From contig NZ_FOIB01000019.1 of NCBI RefSeq assembly GCF_900111765.1, positions 19,284-83,283 of the forward strand: a stretch of DNA of 64,000 bases. Reading direction: 5' to 3'. The stretch is from Myxococcus fulvus. GTDB lineage: Bacteria; Myxococcota; Myxococcia; Myxococcales; Myxococcaceae. The notes under the pieces were generated by a model. That model had not been told where the DNA came from. It made no database searches and saw nothing but the letters and a program-made list of their open reading frames with translations. The stretch's first letter is position 1, and each line of letters begins with the position of its first letter. The position numbers and the translations under genes are program-made. Below, piece by piece: positions 26,015 to 34,938 of this stretch.

Positions 26015-26842
26015 ATGGCCAACGAGACTCCGCTGGGTGCCTATTTGAGGGAGCGGCGGACCCGGCTCGACCCCGTCGCGCTGGGCTATCCGGCCGGTCG
26101 GCGGCGCACGGCGGGGCTGCGGCGCGAGGAGGTGGCGCAGCGGGCCAACATCAGTCCCACCTGGTACAGCTGGCTGGAGCAGGGGCGGGGTGGCGCGCCC
26201 TCGGCGCAGGTGTTGGACCGCCTGGCGCAGGCGCTGATGCTGACCGACGTCGAGCGCGAGCACCTGTTCCTGCTGGGGTTGGGGCGCCCGCCGGAGGTGC
26301 GCTACCGGCCCGTCGAAGGTGTCACGCCGCGCTTGCAGCGTGTGCTGGATGCGATGGGCGCCTGCCCGGCGATGGTGCACACCGCGACGTGGGACATCGT
26401 GGCCTGGAATCGCGCCGCGACCGTGGTCCTGTCCGACTACGGCACGCTGCCGCCGGACCGCCGCAACGTGCTGCGCCAGATATTCCTGAACCCGAAGGCG
26501 CGCGAGCTCAACTTCGATTGGGAAGCGGTGGCGCGGTTCGTGGTCGGTGTGTTCCGCGGCGCCGCGGCGCGCGCCGGGGCGGCCGAGGCGGTGCAGCCGA
26601 TGGTGGATGAGCTGTGCCGGGACAGCCCGGACTTCGCGGCGATGTGGCGCGACAACGACGTGAGGAGCTTCGGCGAGGGCGTGAAGCGGTTGCGCCATCC
26701 CGTGCTGGGCGCCATCACGTTGGAGTACTCGTCGTTCTCCGTGGATGGCCGGCCCGACCTGTCCATGCTGGTCTACAACCCGATGGAGGAGGCGGACGCG
26801 GTGAAGATTCGCGGGTTGATGGATGGGCTCACGTCGCGCTGA
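26015..26842 (+). CDS. XRE-type regulator with MmyB-like ligand-binding domain
   Basis: This 275-residue protein has an N-terminal XRE helix-turn-helix (about 10-80; TAGLRREEVAQRANISPTWY) and a C-terminal MmyB-like domain (about 105-270; WDIVAWNRAA and MLVYNPMEEAD). That domain binds a hydrophobic, fatty-acid-like ligand in characterised relatives. It is divergent from an SDR gene, a very common pairing for this family, and probably represses it. Confidence 0.9.
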   Translation: MANETPLGAYLRERRTRLDPVALGYPAGRRRTAGLRREEVAQRANISPTWYSWLEQGRGGAPSAQVLDRLAQALMLTDVEREHLFLLGLGRPPEVRYRPVEGVTPRLQRVLDAMGACPAMVHTATWDIVAWNRAATVVLSDYGTLPPDRRNVLRQIFLNPKARELNFDWEAVARFVVGVFRGAAARAGAAEAVQPMVDELCRDSPDFAAMWRDNDVRSFGEGVKRLRHPVLGAITLEYSSFSVDGRPDLSMLVYNPMEEADAVKIRGLMDGLTSR

Positions 26843-26953
26843 GCGCGCCCCAGGGCCGTCAGACGCGGAAGGGGAATCGTCGCGCCAGCCCGAGGCGGAG
26901 CAGGCGTGCACGGAGTGGCTGACGAAGCGACCGGAGCCCGTGGGGCCCGGGCT

Positions 26954-27736
26954 TCAGCTGATCAGCTCCGTCGCTCGGAGCTCGCCGAGAAACCCCTGGG
27001 GCGTCAGGCCTGTGAACGCGCGGAACTCGGCGATGAGGTGCGCCTGGTCGTAGTAGCCGGCGTCGGCGGCGATGTTGGCCCAGTGGGCATGTTCGTCCTC
27101 GGACGCGGCGCGGAGCGCGCGATGGAAGCGGACGAGCCTGGCGAAGGCCTTGGGGCCCACGCCGACGGTCTCGCGGAACACGCGACGCAGATGTCGCTCG
27201 CTCACCCCGATGTCACCCGCGACGTCGTTCACCGTGCCGTTCGCGAGCCTCTCGGCGGCGTCCAGGGTGAGTCGAGGAGGCGCGCGGCGCCCGCCCGTGC
27301 GAGCGAGGCGTTCGGCGATGGCGCTCTCCAGGATTGCCGCCGCCTGGGCGGTGTCGTCGGTGTCGCCGAGCCGCTCGAAGAGCCGCTGGGCCGTGGCGTC
27401 GCCCCACAGGTCCTCGAGTGCGACGATGCCTCCGACCAGGGCGGAGGCCGGGACGCCGAGCACCGCCTCGTGCGCGCCCAGGTGAAGCCGCGCCGTCACG
27501 GTCCGCTGGCCGCTGTGAATGCGCTTGCGACGCACCCGCTGTGTTCCGCCCATCGCGTGGGCATCCAGGCCCCTTCGCGCCGCCGGCCCGAACCGAACGA
27601 CGAGATGGACCTCGGGGCGCGGAATCAGGAGGCCCCGCACGTCATGGTCACGCTCGTCCACGAACAGCGCCGCGACGGCGGACGCGACCGAGGCGCCTGG
27701 TGCGATGTGACTGCGATGGACGAGGCCCGCATGCAT
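26954..27736 (-). CDS. AraC-family transcriptional regulator
   Basis: This 260-residue protein has a C-terminal double helix-turn-helix of the AraC type (about 160-255: VNDVAGDIGVSERHLRRVF and WANIAADAGYYDQAHLIAEF). Its N-terminal domain resembles the DUF6597-type sensor. It is divergent from an NAD-dependent epimerase gene with 98 bases between the starts, so that gene is the probable target. A weak hairpin overlaps its stop codon. Confidence 0.9.
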   Translation of the reverse strand: MHAGLVHRSHIAPGASVASAVAALFVDERDHDVRGLLIPRPEVHLVVRFGPAARRGLDAHAMGGTQRVRRKRIHSGQRTVTARLHLGAHEAVLGVPASALVGGIVALEDLWGDATAQRLFERLGDTDDTAQAAAILESAIAERLARTGGRRAPPRLTLDAAERLANGTVNDVAGDIGVSERHLRRVFRETVGVGPKAFARLVRFHRALRAASEDEHAHWANIAADAGYYDQAHLIAEFRAFTGLTPQGFLGELRATELIS

Positions 27737-27834
27737 GCGCTGACTCTGGCTCGCGCTCGACGGTGGCGCAAGCGTGGGTGCACGTGTCCGTTTTCTCCAA
27801 TCTTCGCCGCGCCTCGGCGGGCAACGTTCGGCCC

Positions 27835-28662
27835 ATGAAAATCCTTGTCACCGGAGCGACCGGAAAGGTCGGAAGCCGACTCACCCAGCGACTGGCCGAG
27901 CGTGGCCACGAAGTGCGCGCCCTCGTCCGCGAGCCATCACGTGCTGTCTTCCCGAAGGCGGCGCGGGTGGAACTCGCCCGGGGCGACCTGCTCGACGCGG
28001 GCTCGCTGGCGCCCGCCGTGCGCGGCGTCGACGCCGTGGTCCACTGCGCCGCGTTCTTCCGCGGAGCGACGCCCGAGCAGGCGCACGCGGTCAATGACCT
28101 GGGCACGCAGCACCTCGCGGCCGCCGCCCGTGCCGCATCCGTGAAGCGCTTCATCTTCACGAGCACGGGCCTGGTCCATGGCTCGACGGGGGGGCGCCTC
28201 GTCGGCGAGGACGACCCCTGTGCGCCGACCGTGGCCTATCCCGTGAGCAAGCTCGCCGCCGAGCGCTTCCTGCTCGGAGTCGAAGGGCTCGACGTGCGGG
28301 TGCTGCGCCTGCCGTTCGTGTACGGCGATGGGGACCCCCACATCGCGGAGGTGGTGCCGATGATGCGCGGCTTCCCGGCGGCCCAACGCATGTCGATTGC
28401 CCACCACGCCGACATCGCGCAGGCCGTCGCGCGCCTGCTCGAGGCGCCTTCGCCCAAACACCACATCTACAACGTCGTCGACGACGAGGCGCCCGACCTC
28501 GCCACGCTCTTCGCATCGGTGGGGGAACCGCCGCCCGACGGCTCGAATGCTGACTTCGCGCGCGCTTTCGACGTGCTCCTCGATGGGCGCCGCATCCGCG
28601 AAGACCTGGGGTTCAAGCCCGGGTTCCCCCGCCTCGCCGACGCGCTCGCGGCGGGTGCATAG
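27835..28662 (+). CDS. NAD-dependent epimerase/dehydratase family protein
   Basis: This 275-residue extended SDR has Rossmann motif TGATGKVGSRL at residues 7-17, DAVVHCAAFFRG, and the active-site pattern FTSTGLVHG followed by YPVSKLAAERF (the YxxxK motif is intact). It probably reduces or epimerises a small carbonyl or nucleotide-sugar substrate. It is divergent from the AraC regulator and converges with the deacetylase gene of the long minus-strand operon. Confidence 0.9.
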   Translation: MKILVTGATGKVGSRLTQRLAERGHEVRALVREPSRAVFPKAARVELARGDLLDAGSLAPAVRGVDAVVHCAAFFRGATPEQAHAVNDLGTQHLAAAARAASVKRFIFTSTGLVHGSTGGRLVGEDDPCAPTVAYPVSKLAAERFLLGVEGLDVRVLRLPFVYGDGDPHIAEVVPMMRGFPAAQRMSIAHHADIAQAVARLLEAPSPKHHIYNVVDDEAPDLATLFASVGEPPPDGSNADFARAFDVLLDGRRIREDLGFKPGFPRLADALAAGA

Positions 28663-28683
28663 AACCGATAGCCGAGCCGTGAA

Positions 28684-29457
28684 TCAGGCCGGGGATGCCG
28701 TCGGGAGTACCTGGCCCAGGAAGAGCTCCGCGGCTCCCGAACGTCCGTGGGCCGCCGCCTCCCGGTGGTGGAAGGCCTGGAGCATCGGTGCCACGCCCTC
28801 CGCGCCTCCGAACTGGAAGCCCAGCTGGGTGCCGTAGCAGAGACAGCCCTCCAGCTTGGTCGTCAGGTGCGCCGTGATGTCCACCGCGAGGGGCCGCTGC
28901 TCCCGAGGGAGCGCCGGGTCAGGCTTCGCGTCTGGCTGACGCACGGCGTAGGGCGTGTCCCGGTAATACCAGACGCGGTGGGACGGAATGCCCAACCCCC
29001 GCACCGCGCGCACCACCTGCACGTGGTCCACGTGGCTCCCCAGCGCCTGCGGCACGAAGACCCGGCTCGGCGTCAGCTCCCACAACACCGGCTTCAGCCG
29101 CCGCGCCACCTCCGCCTGGATGGCGTCATCCGCTCGCGGGGGCTGGAACAGCGCCTCCGCGCTCGCGTAGCCCCGGTGCGGCGCCTCCTCCAGGTCCCCC
29201 CAGGCCAGGACGTCCACGCCCAGCCGCTTCGCGAACGCCCGGTCCTCCTCGCGCCGGAGGGCCATGTAGTCCACCTCTGGCCCCAGCCCCTTCGCTGTCT
29301 GGCATTCCAGCGCGAAGCCCTGGGGCTCCGCCACCGAGCGTGTGAAGACGGTGATGAGCGCTACCGTCCACCCCTTCGACTTCAAGGCCGCCAGCGTCCC
29401 CCCACACGAGAAGGCCACGTCGTCCAGGTGCGGCGACACGAAGAGCGCGGTGCTCAT
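28684..29457 (-). CDS. PIG-L/LmbE-family deacetylase, last gene of the cyclitol operon
   Basis: This 257-residue protein is of the PIG-L/LmbE zinc deacetylase family, which removes N-acetyl groups from sugar amines (for example MshB in mycothiol and PIG-L in GPI biosynthesis). The metal site is visible as PHLDDVAFSCGG (residues about 9-20) and GSHVDHVQV. The acidic residue usually after DD is Val, a variant seen elsewhere in the family. Its start overlaps the glycosyltransferase stop as ATGA. With a GT4 enzyme before it and an inositol-phosphate synthase in the same operon, the likely substrate is an N-acetylaminosugar glycoside. Confidence 0.88.
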   Translation of the reverse strand: MSTALFVSPHLDDVAFSCGGTLAALKSKGWTVALITVFTRSVAEPQGFALECQTAKGLGPEVDYMALRREEDRAFAKRLGVDVLAWGDLEEAPHRGYASAEALFQPPRADDAIQAEVARRLKPVLWELTPSRVFVPQALGSHVDHVQVVRAVRGLGIPSHRVWYYRDTPYAVRQPDAKPDPALPREQRPLAVDITAHLTTKLEGCLCYGTQLGFQFGGAEGVAPMLQAFHHREAAAHGRSGAAELFLGQVLPTASPA

Positions 29458-30740
29458 AACAGGTGCGGCGCCGCCCGGAACCTGCACGAGGGGTCCGCGC
29501 TCTGCTGCGTCGTCGCCGGGTCATACAGGCGGGTCCACCGCGTGTCCGGCTGCGTGCCCGTCAGCGCCGTGTACACCCCCTGAATCTGTCGTCCCACCGT
29601 CCGCCACGAGTACAGCTCCCGCACCTCGCGCAGCGCCGTCGTCGCCAGCCGCCTTCGCAGTGGCGCGTCGTCCATCAGCCGCCCCATGGCCTCCGCCAGC
29701 GCGTCGCTGTCCTTCGGCGGCACCAACAGCCCGTCCCGCCCGTCCTCCAGACAGTCCACCACCCCCACCGCCCTCGTCGACACGATGGGGAGCCCGGACG
29801 CCATCGCCTCCAGCAACGTGTTGGAGAACCCCTCCGAATACGTGGGCGACACGAACATGTCCCCACTCCGGTACAGGTCCGGCGCCTGCGCGTAGGTGGA
29901 CACCCCCGTCAGCTCCACCGTGCCCCGAAGCCCCTCCGCGTCCACGCGCGCGCGCACCGCCGCCACGTCCGGTCCGATGCCAGACACGCGCAGCCGGAAC
30001 CGGCGCCCCTCCGCCACCAGTCGCTTCGCCGCGTCCAGCAGCTCCATCACGCCTTTTCGCGCGTCCACCCGGCCGTGGTACAGCCACACCGGCACGTCTT
30101 GCGGCTCCCCCAGCCGCGACTCGTTCCGCGGATGGAAGCGCTGCGTGTCCGTGGCGCCCGGGACGATGGTGAACCGCTCCAGCGGCGTCCCATGGTGCCC
30201 CCGCACCTCCTCCGCGAAGGACCGGCTGCCAATCAACAGCGCCCCCGAGTGGCCCAGCACCGCGAGCATCGCCTGCTTGTGCGTCCCACAGCACGTCCCC
30301 ACCCAGTGTCCGTCCCCGCCCTGGATGGAGACGACGTTGGGCAATCCCAGACGCCGCGAGGCCTCCAGCGCCGCCAGGCCACAGGGATAGCCATACTGCG
30401 CGTGGATGAAGTCGAAGGGCCGGCGCCGGTGCTCGCGAACCACCGTCTCCACCAAATCCTCCACGTCCTGCTCGAAGCTGGCGGGCTGCCCCTGGTTGAT
30501 GCGTTGCTCGCCCCGCGATTCGCACCCCAGCACGTGCGCGCCCGGAATCCCCGGCGGTGGCCCGCCCCCATACACCGCCATGCCCGCGGCGTCGTTGCGG
30601 TACTGGCTCACCATCGTCACGTCATGCCCGCACGCGACCAGCTCCCGCACCAGATTGAGCGCATAGACACTCATCCCCGAGATGGCTGGGAAGAAGCGCC
30701 GGGAGATGAAGCAGATTCGCGCCGGGCTCACCGTGTTCAC
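29454..30740 (-). CDS. GT4-family glycosyltransferase, MshA-like in context
   Basis: This 428-residue GT-B enzyme has an N-terminal acceptor domain with the glycine-rich loop FPAISGMSVYALNLVRELV and a C-terminal donor domain with LYHGRVDARKGVMELLDA and the E-x7-E motif EGFSNTLLEAMASGLPIV. Such enzymes are retaining transferases that use nucleotide sugars. The start is GTG, overlapping the preceding stop as GTGA; an upstream extension is an artefact of the overlapping gene. Position between a sugar isomerase and a PIG-L deacetylase suggests it adds a GlcNAc-like unit to a cyclitol. That is inference. Confidence 0.88.
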   Translation of the reverse strand: MNTVSPARICFISRRFFPAISGMSVYALNLVRELVACGHDVTMVSQYRNDAAGMAVYGGGPPPGIPGAHVLGCESRGEQRINQGQPASFEQDVEDLVETVVREHRRRPFDFIHAQYGYPCGLAALEASRRLGLPNVVSIQGGDGHWVGTCCGTHKQAMLAVLGHSGALLIGSRSFAEEVRGHHGTPLERFTIVPGATDTQRFHPRNESRLGEPQDVPVWLYHGRVDARKGVMELLDAAKRLVAEGRRFRLRVSGIGPDVAAVRARVDAEGLRGTVELTGVSTYAQAPDLYRSGDMFVSPTYSEGFSNTLLEAMASGLPIVSTRAVGVVDCLEDGRDGLLVPPKDSDALAEAMGRLMDDAPLRRRLATTALREVRELYSWRTVGRQIQGVYTALTGTQPDTRWTRLYDPATTQQSADPSCRFRAAPHLL

Positions 30741-31603
30741 GCCGCCACCTCCGCGCCCGTGGGCAGGTGCGCCTTCAGCCACTCCAGCGCCCCGGGCACC
30801 ATTTCGTGCGCCCGGTGCGCGTCGCGGGACAGCTCCACGCACACCAATTGCTCGTAGCCCGCGCGCGTCAGCTCCCGCAGCACCGACGGCACGTCCACGT
30901 CGCCCTCGCCGAACGGCAGGTGCTCATGCACGCCGCGCTTCATGTCCTCCAGCGCCACCGTGCCCAGAACCGGCGCGAACTCGCGCACCGCCTCCGCCGG
31001 CGCCCGCTCGCCGGTCACCAGCAGGTGCCCCACGTCCAGGGCCAGCCGAACCGGAGGAGCGCCCGTCGCGACCACCCGCGTCTGCAGCAGGCCCCAGCCG
31101 TCCACGGTGTCCACCAGCATGCCCGGCTCCGGCTCCACGGCCAGCACCACCCCGCGCGCCGCCGCGTACTCCGACAGCCGGGCCACTCCGTCCACCAGCC
31201 ACGGCCAGGCGGCCTCCTGCGTCACCTCGGCGCGAGGCACCCCCGCCCAGAAGGACACCGCTTCACCCCGACACGTCGCGCACACGTCCACCGCGCGCTT
31301 CAGGAACTCCAGGCGCCGGGCCCGACCCGCGGCGTCCGGCGTGATGAGCGTGGGCTCATGCTTGCGCCGAGGGTCCAGCAGGAATCTCGCCCCCGTCTCC
31401 ACCACCAGCCCCAGCCCCAGCCGCTCCAGCAGCGCGGCCAGCTGGCCGCTCCTCTGTTCGAAGTCCGGCGCGAACGGGTCGAAGTGGTGGTGGTCCAGCG
31501 TCAACGCGACGCCGTCGTAGCCGCTGTCCGCGATGAGGCGCAGCGCGTCCTCGAAGCGATGGTTGGACACGCCGTTGGTGTTGTAGGCGAAGCGCAGCGC
31601 CAT
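30737..31603 (-). CDS. TIM-barrel sugar-phosphate isomerase/epimerase (AP endonuclease 2 fold)
   Basis: This 288-residue protein has the xylose-isomerase-like TIM barrel. Metal-binding positions are visible in VVLAVEPEPGMLVD, LALDVGHLLVTGE, TVALEDMKRGVHEHLPFGEGDVD and VCVELSRDAHRA. Relatives include inosose isomerase (IolI) and inosose dehydratase (IolE), which fits with the dehydrogenase and inositol-phosphate synthase genes in this operon. It starts three bases after the YcaO stop. The exact substrate is not determined by sequence. Confidence 0.87.
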   Translation of the reverse strand: MALRFAYNTNGVSNHRFEDALRLIADSGYDGVALTLDHHHFDPFAPDFEQRSGQLAALLERLGLGLVVETGARFLLDPRRKHEPTLITPDAAGRARRLEFLKRAVDVCATCRGEAVSFWAGVPRAEVTQEAAWPWLVDGVARLSEYAAARGVVLAVEPEPGMLVDTVDGWGLLQTRVVATGAPPVRLALDVGHLLVTGERAPAEAVREFAPVLGTVALEDMKRGVHEHLPFGEGDVDVPSVLRELTRAGYEQLVCVELSRDAHRAHEMVPGALEWLKAHLPTGAEVAA

Positions 31604-31606
31604 GGC

Positions 31607-33082
31607 TCATTGCCCCCCGAAGCGACGGCTCGCGAGCATCGCGTGCACCGCGTGGCGGTCCGGCTCCCGGTAGAGGGGATACAGGCGGCCCACACGCGCC
31701 TCGGCCAGCCGCGCGTCGAACCAGGCGGGACCGCCCAGCCGCTCCTCGGCCTCCGGGGTGAGCCGCACCGGCTGCGCTCCCGGCGGCGGCGCGCCCAGAC
31801 CCACCAGCGGCTCACGGCGCTCCAAGAGCCGCGCCACGTTGCGCTCGCCCAGCCGGGCATAGGTCATCGTCTCCACCTCCAGCCCCGGCACCACCACCTT
31901 CACCACGTGCACCGGGTGGCCCGGTGGCGACAGGTCCGCGACGAGGATGTCGAAGCCCGCCGCATGGAGCTGCTTCACCACGTGGTGACACCGCTGAGCG
32001 GGGTCCTCCATCCCCGGCACCCGGGGCAGGTCCTCGAAGCGCTGGGTGCGCCGGCGCAGCAGCGTGCACGCGGTGAGCTCGCGCAGCGCGGAGGCCGGCA
32101 GCTGGGACCACTCCGCCATGGCCTGCAGCGCGCGGGGCTCCTCGGAGGCGACGTCCACCAGGGGGACGAACTGCTCCATGTATTCCCGGGGCGCGACGCG
32201 GGCCACCTCGCTCATCGGGCCGTGTGAGACGGCCTTGCGCGCCCGGGAGCCCGCGAACTCCAGCAGCGCCTTGCGCAGCGCCCTGTCCCGGTCCGGGTCC
32301 GTCGCCTCGCCGCAGCCGGTCACCAGCAGCGGCTGGTTGCCCACGGACAGGTCGCGGCCCACCACGTAGACATTCACGAGGCCGAAGTCGGTGCTCGCGA
32401 GCTTCGCCAGCACCTCCACGCCCGCGCGCTGGTAGCGCCCCAGCAGCTCCCGCACGTCCGCGTCCAACGCCGCGCCCTCCAGGTCCAGCACCACGCCCTG
32501 GTCCATGGCGCGGAACTGCAGCCCGTTGCCGTCGCGTTGCAGCAGCTCCAGCAGCGCGTGCGCCAGCGCCTGCTCCTGCGTGCGTCCCGCGCCCCGGCCG
32601 TTGGTCAAGGGTCTGGCGAGCGGCGTCTTCCCCACCAGGTTCCCGGGCCGGACGGCGATGAACTCCTCGGGCACCAGCACCCGCTCGCCGGTGGACAGCC
32701 GCTTCATCTCCCCCCAGACGAGCGGCATGTCGGGCCGGTAGGGGCTGCCCGCGGGCAGGCTCAGGGTGAGGGGATTGACCACGGCCGCGGCGCCGAAGGT
32801 GCCCACCAGCTCCGCGTAGGTGCCGTGCACGCGGGGCATGCGCAGCAGGGCCTGGTCCGCGCAGACCTCCTCGGCGAGCTCTCCCAGGGCCCCGACGCGC
32901 GCCTCCTCCTCGGTGGCGCCGTAGCCGTTGGCGTGGATGATGTCGCCGGGGCGGTCTCCCATCCGCAGGCTCGCGGAGACCACCGGCACGCCCAGCCGGT
33001 CCAGCGGGTCGATGCGGAAGATGGGAAACGTTCCCGGAGGCATGACACGGAAATAGGCATCCAGGGCTTCGGTCAGGCTCAT
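31607..33082 (-). CDS. YcaO-family ATP-dependent enzyme without a recognisable peptide partner
   Basis: This 491-residue YcaO-domain protein shows the two paired acidic ATP/Mg motifs: GATEEEARVGALGELAEEV (about residues 40-60) and RTQEQALAHALLELLQRDGN (about 165-185), plus TDFGLVNVYVVGRD and a Pro-containing C-terminal part. YcaO enzymes activate amide oxygens with ATP to form azolines, thioamides or amidines. They usually work on ribosomal peptides with an E1-like partner or TfuA, neither of which is nearby. Its ATG overlaps the MBL-fold stop (ATGA). The substrate is probably a small molecule made by the operon, which would be unusual; that is inference. Confidence 0.87.
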   Translation of the reverse strand: MSLTEALDAYFRVMPPGTFPIFRIDPLDRLGVPVVSASLRMGDRPGDIIHANGYGATEEEARVGALGELAEEVCADQALLRMPRVHGTYAELVGTFGAAAVVNPLTLSLPAGSPYRPDMPLVWGEMKRLSTGERVLVPEEFIAVRPGNLVGKTPLARPLTNGRGAGRTQEQALAHALLELLQRDGNGLQFRAMDQGVVLDLEGAALDADVRELLGRYQRAGVEVLAKLASTDFGLVNVYVVGRDLSVGNQPLLVTGCGEATDPDRDRALRKALLEFAGSRARKAVSHGPMSEVARVAPREYMEQFVPLVDVASEEPRALQAMAEWSQLPASALRELTACTLLRRRTQRFEDLPRVPGMEDPAQRCHHVVKQLHAAGFDILVADLSPPGHPVHVVKVVVPGLEVETMTYARLGERNVARLLERREPLVGLGAPPPGAQPVRLTPEAEERLGGPAWFDARLAEARVGRLYPLYREPDRHAVHAMLASRRFGGQ

Positions 33083-33912
33083 GACAGCTCCTCCAATGGA
33101 ATGGGACGGGTGTGAGGCATTCCCGCGAGCAGCCGGTCGAACAGCGCCAGGGCATGCTCGCGGGTGACGCCGCGCGCGAACTCGAACGGAGTGAAGACGT
33201 TCTCGAACGGGAGCTGCTCGAGCACCCCGCGGTAGCGGCGCAGCTCCGCGTGGCTCAGCGGAATCGCGTAGTGGAAGCCCTTGTGACACGACAGCGCCGT
33301 GGGGCGGCCGTGTGAGTCCAGCTCCACCTTGAGCGCGTCGCCGCAGAACAGCGAGCGGGTGCGCGCGTCGTACAGCACTGTCTGGCCTTCGTAGTGCCCC
33401 GCCACGCAGTGCAGCGTCAGGCCCGGCGCCAGGGTGTGCTCGTCATCCACCGGCCAGCGCACCTGGAAGGCCTTGCTGTAGCGGACCGCGTCCCGATGCA
33501 GGACGAGCAGCGGGTCGAAGCGCTCCTGCAACTGCCACAGCGCCCCGAAGCCGTGCGGGTGCGACGCGGACAGCACCTGGAGGCCGCCCAGCGTCTCCAG
33601 GAACTCCAGCGCCGGCCGCGAGTACCAGGGCGCGCCCTCGAACGCGACGTTGCCCTCGGGGCGGTGGAGCAGCCACCCCGTGGAGCCCAGGCCGAAGCGC
33701 GGCGCGCAGGAGAAGCCCCAGATGCCGGGCAGCGCCTCCTCCCAATGCGTGCTCAGGCGCTCCGACACCTGGCCCGTCGTCTGGAACTCCCAGCCGTCCG
33801 GCGGCAGGGCGTTGCGCACGTCCAGGCAGGTGGGGCAGCCCGGGGGCGGCTGGCGGGGGAACCCCGGCTGCCAGGTGCCGCAATGGGTACAGGCGTAGCG
33901 CGTCAGTGACAT
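33079..33912 (-). CDS. Zinc-ribbon MBL-fold protein with degenerate HxHxDH motif
   Basis: This 277-residue protein starts with a rubredoxin-like zinc ribbon (YACTHCGTW then GCPTC) and continues as a metallo-beta-lactamase fold. The canonical HxHxDH is replaced by HPHGFG, while later ligands remain (CVAGHYEGQ and FCGDALKVE). It may therefore bind one metal or act as something other than a hydrolase, such as a redox or sulfur-handling protein. It overlaps the preceding dehydrogenase by 10 bases and the YcaO start by ATGA, so the three are coupled. Confidence 0.82.
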   Translation of the reverse strand: MSLTRYACTHCGTWQPGFPRQPPPGCPTCLDVRNALPPDGWEFQTTGQVSERLSTHWEEALPGIWGFSCAPRFGLGSTGWLLHRPEGNVAFEGAPWYSRPALEFLETLGGLQVLSASHPHGFGALWQLQERFDPLLVLHRDAVRYSKAFQVRWPVDDEHTLAPGLTLHCVAGHYEGQTVLYDARTRSLFCGDALKVELDSHGRPTALSCHKGFHYAIPLSHAELRRYRGVLEQLPFENVFTPFEFARGVTREHALALFDRLLAGMPHTRPIPLEELS

Positions 33913-34937
33913 GGTGGAAACGCCTTCCCGGCGTGGAGCGCCACAGACAGGAGACCCACGAGGCGCACGTCGCGCTCCGGGGCGAAGGGCTGCGGACGGC
34001 CTTCCAGCACGCACTCGGAGAAGGCCTCCACCTGGTTGCGGAAAGGGCTCTGGTCCTCGTCCGGGGACAGGGGGAGCCACGTCTCCTCGCCCGTCGTCGC
34101 GTCGGTGAGCGACAGCGTCCCGCCGGGGGTCTGCCCCATCGTCTTGTACGCCAGCGCCCGCGCGCGGGTGCCGATGAGCTCCAGCGTGCGCCGGGGGTAC
34201 GCGTCCGGGCAGTTGTAGGCCACCTGGAGGACGCCGAGCGCGCCGCCGCGGAACTGGCCCATCAGCACCGCGCCGTCGTCCACCGCGTAGTCATGCACGC
34301 GCCGCTGCGTCATCGCGACGAGCGACTGCCATTCATCCCCCAGCACCACCTCCAGCAGGTCCAGCCCGTGGGGCGCCAGGTCGATCATCGCGCCGCCGCC
34401 GGCCTGCTCCGGGTCGATGCGCCAGTTGTTGGGTGCCCAGTCCGCGGGCAGCCAGCAGGCGTAGTGGATGCGCGCCTGGGTGATGGTGCCCAGCACGCCC
34501 TCCTTCACCAGCGTGCGCAGCTTGCGGTGGGCGGCGTGGTGGCGCTGGTCGAACGCGGTGGCGTAGTGCACGCCCGCGCGCCGACACGCGGACAGCATGC
34601 GCAGCCCGTCCTGCGCGGTGATGGCCATGGGCTTCTCGCACAGCACGTGCTTGCCCGCCGCCGCGCACGCCTCCGTCATCGCGGCGTGCAGGTGGTTGGG
34701 CGTGGCGATGTAGACGGCCTCCACGCTCCGGTCCGCCAGCGCCGCGTCGAGCGCGGTGTGCCGGACGACGTCGTCCGCCTGGATGCGCATCAGCGCCTCC
34801 GCGTCCGGGTCGCACAGCGCCACCAGCCGCGCGTTGCGCGCGCCCTGGAGCGCCGGGATGACGTAGTCCCGCGCCACCAGACCGCACCCCACCACCGCCC
34901 AGCCCAGCGTGTGGCCTCCTGGTTTCGCCCCGGACAT
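33903..34937 (-). CDS. Gfo/Idh/MocA-family oxidoreductase, possible inositol dehydrogenase
   Basis: This 344-residue protein has an N-terminal Rossmann domain (AVVGCGLVARDYVIPAL), the signature Lys in HVLCEKPMA, and the family DxxxH pair (IDLAPHGLDLLE). Relatives oxidise a sugar or cyclitol hydroxyl with NAD(P), for example IolG on myo-inositol. In an operon with an inositol-phosphate synthase and an IolI/IolE-like barrel, oxidation of inositol or an aminocyclitol is a reasonable inference. One base separates it from the methyltransferase stop. Confidence 0.88.
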   Translation of the reverse strand: MSGAKPGGHTLGWAVVGCGLVARDYVIPALQGARNARLVALCDPDAEALMRIQADDVVRHTALDAALADRSVEAVYIATPNHLHAAMTEACAAAGKHVLCEKPMAITAQDGLRMLSACRRAGVHYATAFDQRHHAAHRKLRTLVKEGVLGTITQARIHYACWLPADWAPNNWRIDPEQAGGGAMIDLAPHGLDLLEVVLGDEWQSLVAMTQRRVHDYAVDDGAVLMGQFRGGALGVLQVAYNCPDAYPRRTLELIGTRARALAYKTMGQTPGGTLSLTDATTGEETWLPLSPDEDQSPFRNQVEAFSECVLEGRPQPFAPERDVRLVGLLSVALHAGKAFPPCH

Positions 34938-34938
34938 G

